Counted from the stretch's first letter, positions 1 through 6,116 are shown. The stretch is 8,356 bases of DNA from an uncultured Collinsella sp. (GCA_958424475.1 CATZTY010000037.1:1-8356); one strand, 5' to 3'. The notes: generated by a model not told the origin, from the letters alone. Made by a program: numbers and translations.

Positions 1-580
1 TGTTGGCCTTGTGCACGGCCGTCACCTTTTTGCGGCCGCAGCGACGGGCATACTCAAAGGCATACTCCACAATGCGGCGGCTCTTGGCGATAGAGATCGG
101 CTTGATCGAGATCGCGGAATCGGCGGCGAAGGTCTTTTGACCCGAGCGCTCGACGAGCTGCGAGAGCTCCTCGACCTCGGCAGTGCCCTCATCGAACTCG
201 ATGCCGGCGTAGAGGTCCTCGGTGTTCTCGCGCACGATGACCAGATCAACGTCGCGGAAGCGCGAGCCGTCGCCCGGCTGCGACAGGCAGGGGCGCACGC
301 AGGCGTACAGGTCAAAATGCTTGCGCAGGGCCACGTTAACGCTGCGGAAACCCGTGCCGACCGGCGTGGTGATGGGACCCTTGATGGCAACCTTGGTCTC
401 GGCGACCGCATCGAGCACGTGCTGGGGCAGCGGCGTGCCAAACTCGTCCATGACGCCGGCGCCGGCCTCCTGGACGTTCCAGTTGATCTGGACACCGGCG
501 GCCTCGACCACGCGGCGCATGACCTGCGTAATCTCGGGACCGATACCGTCACCGGGAATCAGGACTACATCGTGCGCCAT
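1..580 (-). CDS. NAD-type isocitrate dehydrogenase (isocitrate/isopropylmalate dehydrogenase family), 3' part beyond window
   Basis: The N-terminal 193 residues are visible; the gene runs off the left edge. Family enzymes oxidatively decarboxylate isocitrate to 2-oxoglutarate in the cytosol, feeding glutamate synthesis. It opens with the family's [13 protein letters not shown] strand. The substrate-binding set lines up with E. coli Icd: S80, N82, R86, R96 and R117 match S113, N115, R119, R129 and R153. The catalytic pair is Y124 (in RENTEDLY) and K191 (in VHKAN), matching Y160 and K230. The serine/asparagine pair in [10 protein letters not shown] favours isocitrate over isopropylmalate. The compact N-terminus resembles NAD-dependent forms, but the cofactor-specifying residues lie outside the window. 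The start is the ATG at 580, with GAGGAG about 9 nt upstream inside the end of the preceding gene; the gap is 6 nt, so the two are probably co-translated. Homoisocitrate or tartrate dehydrogenase is a less likely alternative. Confidence 0.85.
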   Translation of the reverse strand, partial: MAHDVVLIPGDGIGPEITQVMRRVVEAAGVQINWNVQEAGAGVMDEFGTPLPQHVLDAVAETKVAIKGPITTPVGTGFRSVNVALRKHFDLYACVRPCLSQPGDGSRFRDVDLVIVRENTEDLYAGIEFDEGTAEVEELSQLVERSGQKTFAADSAISIKPISIAKSRRIVEYAFEYARRCGRKKVTAVHKAN

Positions 581-586
581 AATCTG

Positions 587-1285
587 TTACTCCTCGTCTT
601 CGGCGTCGTCAGATTTTTTAACGCTAGCACGCTTCTTCTTTTTGGAGAGATCCAGGCCAAAACGTTTAACAAGCATTTCGCAAATCTCGCTCGAACGGGC
701 CTTGAGATAGCTGCCCTTACCGTTCTCGGCATCGAACTTAAGGCGCAGCGCAAGCTTCTCGGCGACCTCGGCGTCGATCTCGCCCTGGCAAAACTCGTAC
801 AGGCAACCGAGCATGTCGCGATACTCGAGGTCGCCGTGGTAGCACTGGATGGCCTCGTCCAGGATGGGCCAAGCCTCGCGCGAACGCTCGACACTCGTTG
901 CACCCCACACGCACAGCAGGCGGAAGGCGGCATAGCGCAGCGTGGAGGAGATCTCGTCGAACAGTGCAGTCTCGGCGCCCTCAAAGGCATCGCCCAGCTG
1001 CTCGGGGCAGGTGGTAGCGAGCGCCGTCAGGGCATCGAGGGCCTCCCAGCGGGTCTGCGCCTCGGGGCGGTCGAGCGCCTCGATCAGCGCGGGCACGCAG
1101 GGCACGACGCGCTGCGGATCGCGCTCGGCAAGCAGGTGCAGCACGCGGGCGGCAAACTGGCGGATGCGGCGCGTGGGGCAGCCGAGCTCCTTGACCAGAC
1201 GGTCGACGGCGTTCTCGTTCTCCTCTGCCAGCTGAAGCTGTGCCAGCTCCTCGTCGGTGAGCTGTTCGTCTTTGTTTTCTGCCAT
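587..1285 (-). CDS. HEAT-repeat protein with charged C-terminal tail
   Basis: This 232-residue soluble protein has no signal peptide or membrane segment. It starts with an acidic, Glu/Gln-rich segment (1-28). Helical pairs of HEAT type follow: about 29-55 (VKELG..TRRIRQFAARVLHLLAE), 58-90 (VVPCVPALIEALDRPEAQTRWEAL...), 96-128 and 133-165. This alternation of leucine-rich helices with D-P-x-R or R-W turns is typical of HEAT/Armadillo solenoids, which act as protein-binding scaffolds. The end (214-232) has a KKKKR cluster followed by a DDAEDEE acidic stretch. No catalytic motif is visible and the partner is unknown. The ATG at 1285 has AGAAGAGG 5 nt upstream and lies 2 nt after the preceding stop; isocitrate dehydrogenase begins 6 nt after its own stop. 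Being placed in a dense run with two dehydrogenases and a membrane protein suggests shared expression, but not a specific function. Confidence 0.75.
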   Translation of the reverse strand: MAENKDEQLTDEELAQLQLAEENENAVDRLVKELGCPTRRIRQFAARVLHLLAERDPQRVVPCVPALIEALDRPEAQTRWEALDALTALATTCPEQLGDAFEGAETALFDEISSTLRYAAFRLLCVWGATSVERSREAWPILDEAIQCYHGDLEYRDMLGCLYEFCQGEIDAEVAEKLALRLKFDAENGKGSYLKARSSEICEMLVKRFGLDLSKKKKRASVKKSDDAEDEE

Positions 1286-1287
1286 AG

Positions 1288-1701
1288 TTACCTCTTCTTA
1301 CTATTTCTTAGCGTGCTTGCCAGCACCCTTGCTGTCATCGGTGACCGAGATGAGCTGTCGGTCGGCCGCGCCATTGCGACGCGCACGGCGGCGGCGCGAT
1401 GAGCCTTGTTGACGTTAAAGACCTCGTCGTGCTTGCGCCACGGACCGACGGACTCGCCAAAGCTCATCTTAAGACCGGCGATAAAGCCGCCGAGCCAGCC
1501 GATCGGCGCAAACTGCACCAGCGGGAACAGCGAGAACACCCAGGTCAGTAGGACGACTGCCGCCGCTCCTGCAAAATTGGCAATCCAGTAGTCGCGCTTG
1601 GTGATCACGCGCTTTTCGCACGCCCACTGGCCGCACAAAAAGCCAATGTAGATCGCAAAGAGAAAGAGCACCAGCGCTAGTACCACGAACGTCCAGCTCA
1701 T
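1288..1701 (-). CDS. Small membrane protein of unknown function; 3' end probably frameshifted
   Basis: As read, this is a 137-residue protein. I do not recognise the family. Residues 2-24 form a strong hydrophobic segment. A charged loop (CEKRVITKRDYW, 28-39) follows, then a second membrane segment at about 40-61 and a weaker hydrophobic stretch at 62-78. Residues 79-101 (KMSFGESVGPWRKHDEVFNVNK) look conserved and cytosolic. From H101 onward the reading frame uses rare codons (AGG, AGA, CTA, AGT) and gives low-quality sequence. The next frame from base 1396 instead reads RRRRARRNGAADRQLISV and ends GAGKHAKK, with a TAG at 1301-1303 just ahead of the next gene's ribosome-binding site. A single missing C near 1394-1398 would join the two. 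I chose the ATG at 1701 because GGGGAG stands 8 nt upstream, within the last codons of the preceding gene (gap 5 nt). An upstream in-frame start would overlap that gene. Confidence 0.65.
   Translation of the reverse strand: MSWTFVVLALVLFLFAIYIGFLCGQWACEKRVITKRDYWIANFAGAAAVVLLTWVFSLFPLVQFAPIGWLGGFIAGLKMSFGESVGPWRKHDEVFNVNKAHRAAAVRVAMARPTDSSSRSPMTARVLASTLRNSKKR
1395..1398 (-). other. Probable one-base deletion in the membrane-protein gene
   Basis: At the cat-cgc-gcc-gcc-gcc stretch (minus-strand sense) one extra C would turn the reading into cat-cgc-cgc-cgc-cgc. The frame would then continue for 31 codons with common codons (CTC ATC TCG GTC ACC GAT GAC AGC AAG) to the TAG at 1301-1303. The current frame runs on to the TAA at 1288-1290, across the next gene's ribosome-binding site. 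No slippery heptamer typical of programmed frameshifting is seen, so a mutation or an assembly error in this GC triplet run is more likely. Confidence 0.55.
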
Positions 1702-1706
1702 GGGCG

Positions 1707-2786
1707 CTACTCCCCGTGATGGTGGCCGCAGCAGCACTCGTGGCCGTCGTCATGACCGTGACCGCCGCAGCACTCGTGGTCCTCGCCATGGTGGTGGTCG
1801 CAACCGCACTCGTGATCGTCGCCATGCTCGCCGCAACCGCAGCCTTCCTCGTGAGCACCATGCTCCTCGGGACGATACTGCGACCAGTCCAGACCGGCGG
1901 CGATGGCGTCGGCCTCCTCCTTATAGAGGACCGTGATGGCCTGGGTGCCCAGCTTGGCACCACCAATGGCGTCGAGCATGTCATAGAGCGTAAAGGCCAC
2001 GTCGGCACCGGGCAGTGCGAGCTCGCGATCGTCGGCGTAAGCGAGCGCCAGGCGCAGGTCCTTGATAAAGTGCTCGACCATAAAGCCGGGCTTGTAGTCG
2101 CCGTCGAGCGCCTTGGGAGCCAGGCTCTCCATGGCGCCGGACTTGCCGGTACCGCCCAGGATCATCTGGCGGGTCTTCTCCAGATCGAGGCCGCTCAGCT
2201 CGGCAAATGCCATGGCGTCTGCCATGCCGACCATGCAGGCGCCCAGCGACACCTGGTTGGCGAGCTTGGCAGCCTGGCCCTTGCCGGCGCCGTCGAAGCA
2301 GCAGATGTTTGCCGCAAAGGTGGCAAGGATGTCGCGGACCGGGGCGATGTCGTTCTCGGTAGCGCCCACGATAGCCGTGAGCGTGCCGGCGATAGCGCCC
2401 GACTCGCCGCCGGTGACGGGGCAGTCAAACGCCATGCGACCGGAGACCTGGGCGGCCTCGGCAATGTCACGGGCGAGCTCGGGCGAGCTCGTGGTGAGGT
2501 CGATCAAGACCGCACCCGGCTTAGTGCAAGCCAGCAGCCCGTCGCCAGCCAGGTAGAGCTCCTCGACCTCGGAGGGATAGCCCACCATGGTAAAGACGAC
2601 ATCGGCGTTCGCCACGGCATCGGCCGGCGTATCGGCCCAGACGGCGCCGCGCTCGATAAGCGCGGCAGCCTTGGACTTGGTGCGGTTGTTGACCGTGACG
2701 GGATAGCCGGCGTCCAGGATGTGGCCGGCGATAGGGGCACCCATGATTCCGGTGCCGATGAATGCGACGGAGAGCTTGTTTGCCAT
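1707..2786 (-). CDS. Beta-hydroxyacid dehydrogenase (3-hydroxyisobutyrate / tartronate-semialdehyde reductase family) with His/Cys-rich C-terminal tail
   Basis: This 359-residue NAD(P)-dependent oxidoreductase is of the family that interconverts 3-hydroxyacids and their semialdehydes. The Rossmann N-terminus has the fingerprint FIGTGIMGAPIA (residues 9-20; G11, G13, G16). VNNRT at 32-36 places an Arg where NADP-preferring members such as GarR or GLYR1-type enzymes have one, so NADP use is likely but not certain. The substrate loop is DCPVTGGESGAIAGTL (121-136). Catalytic Lys174 lies in GKGQAAKLANQ, and the conserved HFIKDLRLAL is at 239-248. The family core ends near residue 306, its usual length. 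Residues 307-359 are an additional tail with 14 His, 9 Cys and many Asp/Glu, which looks like a metal-binding appendage. The ATG at 2786 has AGGAAAGG close upstream. It is the first gene of a tight four-gene run. The exact substrate cannot be set from sequence alone. Confidence 0.88.
   Translation of the reverse strand: MANKLSVAFIGTGIMGAPIAGHILDAGYPVTVNNRTKSKAAALIERGAVWADTPADAVANADVVFTMVGYPSEVEELYLAGDGLLACTKPGAVLIDLTTSSPELARDIAEAAQVSGRMAFDCPVTGGESGAIAGTLTAIVGATENDIAPVRDILATFAANICCFDGAGKGQAAKLANQVSLGACMVGMADAMAFAELSGLDLEKTRQMILGGTGKSGAMESLAPKALDGDYKPGFMVEHFIKDLRLALAYADDRELALPGADVAFTLYDMLDAIGGAKLGTQAITVLYKEEADAIAAGLDWSQYRPEEHGAHEEGCGCGEHGDDHECGCDHHHGEDHECCGGHGHDDGHECCCGHHHGE
1710..1817 (-). repeat. 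Three 36-bp tandem units encoding 12-residue His/Cys motifs
   Basis: The 9-mer gcactcgtg recurs at 1734, 1770 and 1806, exactly 36 bp apart. In the protein the three units are residues 324-335 (DHECGCDHHHGE), 336-347 (DHECCGGHGHDD) and 348-359 (GHECCCGHHHGE). A more degenerate Cys/His stretch (residues 313-323) lies just before. The in-frame period points to growth by tandem duplication. The last unit ends GGG GAG TAG, and this GGGGAG also serves as ribosome-binding site for the membrane-protein gene starting at 1701. Confidence 0.85.
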
Positions 2787-2874
2787 GAAACCTTTCCTTT
2801 TGGGTTGGGTGTTGTTACCAGGTTAAATACTCGGTGCCAGCGTTTGGGCTGTGAGTTGGGGCTGCGTTACTTGC

Positions 2875-3828
2875 CTACTGGCCGCGCACGCGGCGGGCGA
2901 TGCGGTCGGAAAGCGACGCCTTGTCGGCGCGGTTCTTACCCCAAAACGCACAGGCCACCATACCGGGGCCCACGTGCGAGCCGATGGTGGGACCCACGGA
3001 GCTGCGAATGATCGTGACGTCGGCGCAGCCCTCCTCCTTGCGGATGGCGGCCTCGAGCCAGTCACCATCCTTCTCGGCATCGGCCGTCATGATGGCGATG
3101 GGCATGGTGCGGTCGGGCACGTAGTTCTCGCGGAACGACTTGAGGATGGACTTGAGTGCCTTCTTGCGACCGCGGTTGACGCCGATCAGCGACAGCGAGC
3201 CGGCAAGGTCGTAGGAGAGCTCGGGCTTGACATCGAGCTTTGCCGTGAGCTGTGCCGCCGCGGGCGGAATGCGGCCGCCGGCAGCCAGTGCGTCGAAGCT
3301 CTCGAGCGTAAAGTAGCCGTGGACGTAGGTCTTTGCCTCGTTTGCCCAGTCGACCAGCTGCTTGGCGGTGAGTCCCGCCGAGCGCTGGCGCACGGCCTCG
3401 AGCGCCAAGAGCGCGCCGGTTGCACAGGGCAGAGCGTTGTCGACCACGTACAGCTCAAAATCGGGATACTCGGCGCGCACGGCGTCCGCCGCCTGGCACG
3501 CGGAGTTGTAGCTCGACGACAGCGCCGAGGTAAAGCACAGGTAGACCGTGGGCGTGCCCTCTTTGGCGCACTCGGTAAAGAACTCGATATAGCGACCGAG
3601 CGACACGGCGGAGGTAGACACGCGAGCGCCGGCGCGCATGCGGTCGTAGAACTCCTTGGGGCTCATGCTCGACCAGATATCGTCCGTGCGCTCCTCGCCA
3701 TCGATGATAAAGGGGAAGCCCAAGATATCGACATCGAGGTTCGCGGCGACCTCGGGGCTAAAGTCGCAGCAGGTATCGACGACGATGCGGCAACGGTTCG
3801 AATGACCGGCGGATGCGGCCTTGTCCAT
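2875..3828 (-). CDS. DegV-family protein (fatty-acid-binding FakB-like)
   Basis: This is a DegV-family protein of 317 residues (numbering below counts from the ATG). Characterised members (FakB) hold an acyl chain so that the kinase FakA can phosphorylate it, routing exogenous fatty acids into phospholipid. Visible family marks in order: IVVDTCCDFSPE near 15-26, the STSAVS loop at 71-76 (counterpart of TSQPS), the TSALSSSYNSA loop at 100-110, LAAGGRIP at 181-188, VKPEL at 200-204, and GPTIGSHVGPG at 279-289 with the conserved His at 285. Length is slightly above the usual 280-290 because of an N-terminal extension. A TTG at 3831 is an alternative start, but the ATG at 3828 has AAGGAG at the better spacing (8 nt). 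No FakA or DAK-domain gene is in the window. An intrinsic terminator lies only 18 nt upstream, so the gene probably relies on read-through or on a promoter upstream of that hairpin. Confidence 0.88.
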   Translation of the reverse strand: MDKAASAGHSNRCRIVVDTCCDFSPEVAANLDVDILGFPFIIDGEERTDDIWSSMSPKEFYDRMRAGARVSTSAVSLGRYIEFFTECAKEGTPTVYLCFTSALSSSYNSACQAADAVRAEYPDFELYVVDNALPCATGALLALEAVRQRSAGLTAKQLVDWANEAKTYVHGYFTLESFDALAAGGRIPPAAAQLTAKLDVKPELSYDLAGSLSLIGVNRGRKKALKSILKSFRENYVPDRTMPIAIMTADAEKDGDWLEAAIRKEEGCADVTIIRSSVGPTIGSHVGPGMVACAFWGKNRADKASLSDRIARRVRGQ

Positions 3829-3846
3829 CAAAGCGACTCCTTACGT

Positions 3847-3878
3847 AAAAAGGCGGCCACCCGCATGGGATGGCCGCC
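3847..3878 (-). terminator. Intrinsic terminator after hpf
   Basis: In the minus-strand sense there is a perfect 8-bp stem GGCGGCCA / TGGCCGCC (3871-3878 with 3852-3859). An inner CCC/GGG pair around a 4-base loop extends it, and a run of five T (3851-3847) follows. It lies 29 nt after the hpf stop and ends only 18 nt before the degV-family start, so it may act as a partial terminator or attenuator for that gene. Confidence 0.88.
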
Positions 3879-3881
3879 AAC

Positions 3882-3903
3882 CGTTAACTCATGCAAGTTA
3901 ACG
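3882..3903. repeat. 8-bp AT-rich inverted repeat between hpf stop and terminator
   Basis: CGTTAACT and AGTTAACG are perfect reverse complements separated by six bases (CATGCA). The repeat begins 4 nt past the hpf stop codon and sits next to the GC-rich terminator stem. It could be a second RNA hairpin stabilising the hpf 3' end or an operator-like dyad. No other evidence for either role is visible. Confidence 0.6.
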
Positions 3904-3907
3904 TATT

Positions 3908-4492
3908 TTACTCGTCAAGTGTTTCGATGCGGGGCTTGATGATGCCATATCCACCATTCTTACGGTGATACACCACATTGATGAGGCCAGTCGTCGCGTT
4001 CTCGAACACGTAGAAGTCGTGGCCCAGCAGATCGGTCTGCACCAGCGCCTGCTCCTCAGTCATCGGGGTGACATCGATGACCTTCTCGCGGACGAGCAGG
4101 TCGTCCTCCTCCTCGGGCAGCAGCAGATCGGCCAGATCCTCGACGCGCTCGACCGGTGCGACATCCGCTGCGCTGGCACCGCCCTGGCGGTTGTCCACGA
4201 CCTTGGTCTTGAACTTGCGCAGCTGGCGGGTGACCTTATCGGCGGAGAGGTCGATGGCGGCGTACATATCTGCACCGTGCTCGGCAACGCGAATCACCGA
4301 ACCGCGGGCACGAACCGTAACCTCGACGATCGCCGGGTTGGGGTTCGAGGGGTTCTTCTCATAGCGAAGTACAACGTCGACCGTCATGGGCTCGATATCG
4401 AAAACCTTGAGCGCCTCGCCAATCTTCTCATCCACATGCGCACGCAGAGCATCGGTTACCGTCGTCTTGCGTCCAGAAACCTTGATATCCAT
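3908..4492 (-). CDS. hpf: Ribosome hibernation-promoting factor, long form
   Basis: This 194-residue protein has the two-domain layout of long HPF, which pairs 70S ribosomes into inactive 100S dimers in stationary phase or stress. Residues 1-97 are the ribosome-binding S30AE/RaiA domain (MDIKVSGRKTTVTDALR... with ADMYAAIDLSADKVTRQLRKFK). A linker (98-130) rich in Asp/Glu and Ala follows. The C-terminal dimerisation domain (about 134-188) shows VREKVIDVTPMTEEQALVQ, LLGHDFYVFENATT, INVVYHRKNGGYGIIKP. The start is the ATG at 4492, because the S30AE domain begins there and GGAG lies 7-8 nt upstream; an in-frame ATG at 4552 would add 20 unrelated residues. It appears to be a single-gene transcript: terminators lie at both sides (4710-4743 before, 3847-3878 after). 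I could not find a convincing promoter in the 220 bases upstream. Confidence 0.94.
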   Translation of the reverse strand: MDIKVSGRKTTVTDALRAHVDEKIGEALKVFDIEPMTVDVVLRYEKNPSNPNPAIVEVTVRARGSVIRVAEHGADMYAAIDLSADKVTRQLRKFKTKVVDNRQGGASAADVAPVERVEDLADLLLPEEEDDLLVREKVIDVTPMTEEQALVQTDLLGHDFYVFENATTGLINVVYHRKNGGYGIIKPRIETLDE

Positions 4493-4613
4493 ACGTGGCT
4501 CCAATCTGCCTCGGGGACTTACTGTACTGGCTATGTACCCATTGCCGTGCATTTAATCGCGCGGATTCCTAAAGACCCGAATAACGATTGCTTGATACCG
4601 CATACCGAAGTCT

Positions 4614-4637
4614 CGCACTTTTCTGTGGCAAAGTGCG
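4614..4637. repeat. 8-bp inverted repeat upstream of hpf
   Basis: CGCACTTT and AAAGTGCG are perfect reverse complements around an 8-base loop, about 120 bp upstream of the hpf start and 73 bp downstream of the lipoprotein terminator. No T-run follows on either strand, so it is not an intrinsic terminator. An operator for hpf control is possible but is inference only. Confidence 0.5.
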
Positions 4638-4709
4638 CTATGGGAGGGCGTCGGCGGCTTTGTATTTGGTCCCGAAAATTGGCTTTGACCTGCTGGTTTT
4701 ATTGGGATG

Positions 4710-4743
4710 AAAAAGCCGGGCACCCCCATCGGGGAAGCCCGGC
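4710..4743 (-). terminator. Intrinsic terminator after the solute-binding lipoprotein gene
   Basis: In the minus-strand sense GCCGGGC pairs with GCCCGGC (4743-4737 with 4721-4715). An inner CCCC/GGGG block extends the stem, and five T (4714-4710) follow. It stands 66 nt downstream of the lipoprotein stop and separates that gene from hpf. Confidence 0.88.
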
Positions 4744-4766
4744 AGTGCGTGTTGAAACCGTGAAGA

Positions 4767-4795
4767 GGTGTCCTTTCCAACGTATAGGAGACACC
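4767..4795. repeat. 6-bp inverted repeat between lipoprotein stop and terminator
   Basis: GGTGTC (4767-4772) and GACACC (4790-4795) pair around 17 bases. An alternative fold pairs GGTG/CACC plus TCCT/AGGA with a small bulge. It lies in the 3' untranslated part of the lipoprotein mRNA, 15 nt after the stop, and may simply be an accessory 3' hairpin. Confidence 0.4.
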
Positions 4796-4809
4796 ACCCC
4801 TAGCAATAA

Positions 4810-5817
4810 CTAGCTATTGAGTTTGTTAATGTCGTCGTCGGTGATAGTGCCTTCCTGGCTGGACGATTGGTCCTCGGAGGATGCGGTCTCATTGTTGGAA
4901 CCGGAGGACTTGCTGCCGGAGGACATGGTCTCACTGGACTCAGAGTCACCCGGCTGCACGCTAGCACCCGAAACCGTCTTAGTGGTGAGGTCGTAGGGCA
5001 TCGTGCCATACCAGACAGAGTGGACCGCCTCGAGCGTGCCGTCGGCCGTAATACCGTCGAGGGCATCGCTCACGGCACGGCACAGTTCGTCATTGGACGA
5101 GAGGCCCACAACACCAAGCGTCGAGGGCGCCTCGAGCGCACCGACATAGGAGACCTCGCTCATCAGGCGTGCAAGGTAGCCGCCGGCCGTGGAGTCGCAG
5201 ATCACATAGTCGACCTCTCCGGACTCGAGCGCCTCAAAGCACTCGTTGATGTTGGAGTAGGTCTTTTGGTTGGCGGTGATGCTCTGCTTGGCGAGTGCCT
5301 CCTGCGAGGCCGAGGACATCTGAACGCCCAGGGTGGACGTGTTGAGGGTATCGGTGGAAACGTTTAGCGACCCACCATCGCTAGTTTTACCGAACACGGA
5401 AGTGGCATCGTACAGGCAGGTGCCGAGCGAGCTAATGTCCCCGTCCGTTGAGTTGATCTCGCCGATAAAGATATCGGCCTTTTTGTCGCCGAGCGCGGAA
5501 CCTGCCGAGGACGCATCGACAAAGGCGACCTTAAGGCCCATGCGGCTTGCGAGGGCGCGGGCAGCGTCGACTGCATACCCCGTAAGCTCGCCGTCAGCGC
5601 TCTGCATCGCCTGCGGCGCATCGGAAGTATCGAGGGCGACCGTCAGGGTTCCGGGAGTGACCAGGGCATCGTCCGACACCGCCGGCGTGACGGTCTCGTG
5701 CTCGATCTGGTCGATCGTGGGAGTCGTGAACGTAGACAGCGGGTTGAACGCGCATCCGCTCAGGCCCAAAACGGCGATGACCGCTGCGGTCCCAGCACCT
5801 AACCGAGCCGCGTGCAT
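4810..5817 (-). CDS. Solute-binding lipoprotein (SBP_bac_3-like), orphan
   Basis: This is a 335-residue secreted lipoprotein. The signal peptide is short (MHAARLGAGTAAVIAVLGLSGC) with lipobox L19-S20-G21-C22, so the mature protein should be anchored by Cys22. Residues about 55-282 look like the two-lobed periplasmic-binding fold of polar-amino-acid ABC transporters: PGTLTVALD, GELTGYAVDAARALASRMGLKV, ADIFIGEI, YSNINECFEALESGEVDYVICDS and the C-terminal LEAVHSVWYG. The Arg that grips the ligand carboxylate in typical members is not evident in the TDGDISSLGTCLYDATSVF stretch, so the ligand may not be an ordinary amino acid. The tail (283-335) is low complexity, with 17 Ser in 53 residues plus Glu and Gly. 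The ATG at 5817 has GAGGGG 7 nt upstream; an ATG at 5835 is possible but has a poorer site. No permease or ATPase gene is nearby, so it may serve a distant transporter or act as a sensor. Confidence 0.8.
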   Translation of the reverse strand: MHAARLGAGTAAVIAVLGLSGCAFNPLSTFTTPTIDQIEHETVTPAVSDDALVTPGTLTVALDTSDAPQAMQSADGELTGYAVDAARALASRMGLKVAFVDASSAGSALGDKKADIFIGEINSTDGDISSLGTCLYDATSVFGKTSDGGSLNVSTDTLNTSTLGVQMSSASQEALAKQSITANQKTYSNINECFEALESGEVDYVICDSTAGGYLARLMSEVSYVGALEAPSTLGVVGLSSNDELCRAVSDALDGITADGTLEAVHSVWYGTMPYDLTTKTVSGASVQPGDSESSETMSSGSKSSGSNNETASSEDQSSSQEGTITDDDINKLNS

Positions 5818-6069
5818 CAAGCTGCCCCTCACCATGTCCACTACCCTGCCTTCTGTGTCGTATACGATCCGTGCGTTGCGCGGAATATCAGGTTGTTCCC
5901 ACCAGCTGACCTGGTATTTGACCCCACACTTGCGCACCGGGGTGTTTGCTCGGGAGGCCGCAGCCACCTTCACGACTGACCCGCTCGCCCGCGAGGCGGT
6001 ATTGCCCCAAAGAAAGTAGAACGGACGGTGCGGCTTACATCTAGGACGCGCCATGATCGCGCCGCGCGC

Positions 6070-6103
6070 ACGCGGTCGCTTACGTGGATCCCTTTGACCG
6101 CGT
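6070..6103. repeat. 8-bp inverted repeat in the lipoprotein leader
   Basis: ACGCGGTC and GACCGCGT are perfect reverse complements separated by 18 bases. It falls 57 nt downstream of the predicted transcription start and would form a stable RNA stem in the leader. Confidence 0.55.
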
Positions 6104-6116
6104 CTGTCTTGGACTA

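Noticed and set aside
11..1402. Plus-strand open frame of 463 codons opposite the isocitrate dehydrogenase and HEAT genes
   Set aside because: It is antisense to two well-supported genes, has no family resemblance and no ribosome-binding site; long antisense frames are usual in GC-rich DNA.
1716..3011. Plus-strand open frame starting with a long hydrophobic stretch, looking like a membrane protein
   Set aside because: The hydrophobic Val/Ala/Met run is just the complement of the His/Cys tail codons of the dehydrogenase gene.
2851..3939. Plus-strand open frame of 362 codons opposite the degV-family gene
   Set aside because: It mirrors a clearly coding minus-strand gene and shows no recognisable domain.
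4553..4780. 75-codon minus-strand open frame upstream of hpf
   Set aside because: It runs through the intrinsic terminator at 4710-4743, has no ribosome-binding site and shows no protein-like composition.
5836..5960. Possible small structured RNA (SRP, RNase P or tRNA-like) in the lipoprotein leader, prompted by an ACCAGGTCAG stretch
   Set aside because: The GGAA tetraloop and conserved bulge of SRP RNA, the RNase P core motifs and a tRNA T-arm could not be found.
5333..6019. Plus-strand open frame of 228 codons opposite the lipoprotein gene
   Set aside because: It is antisense to the lipoprotein and its leader, and resembles no family.
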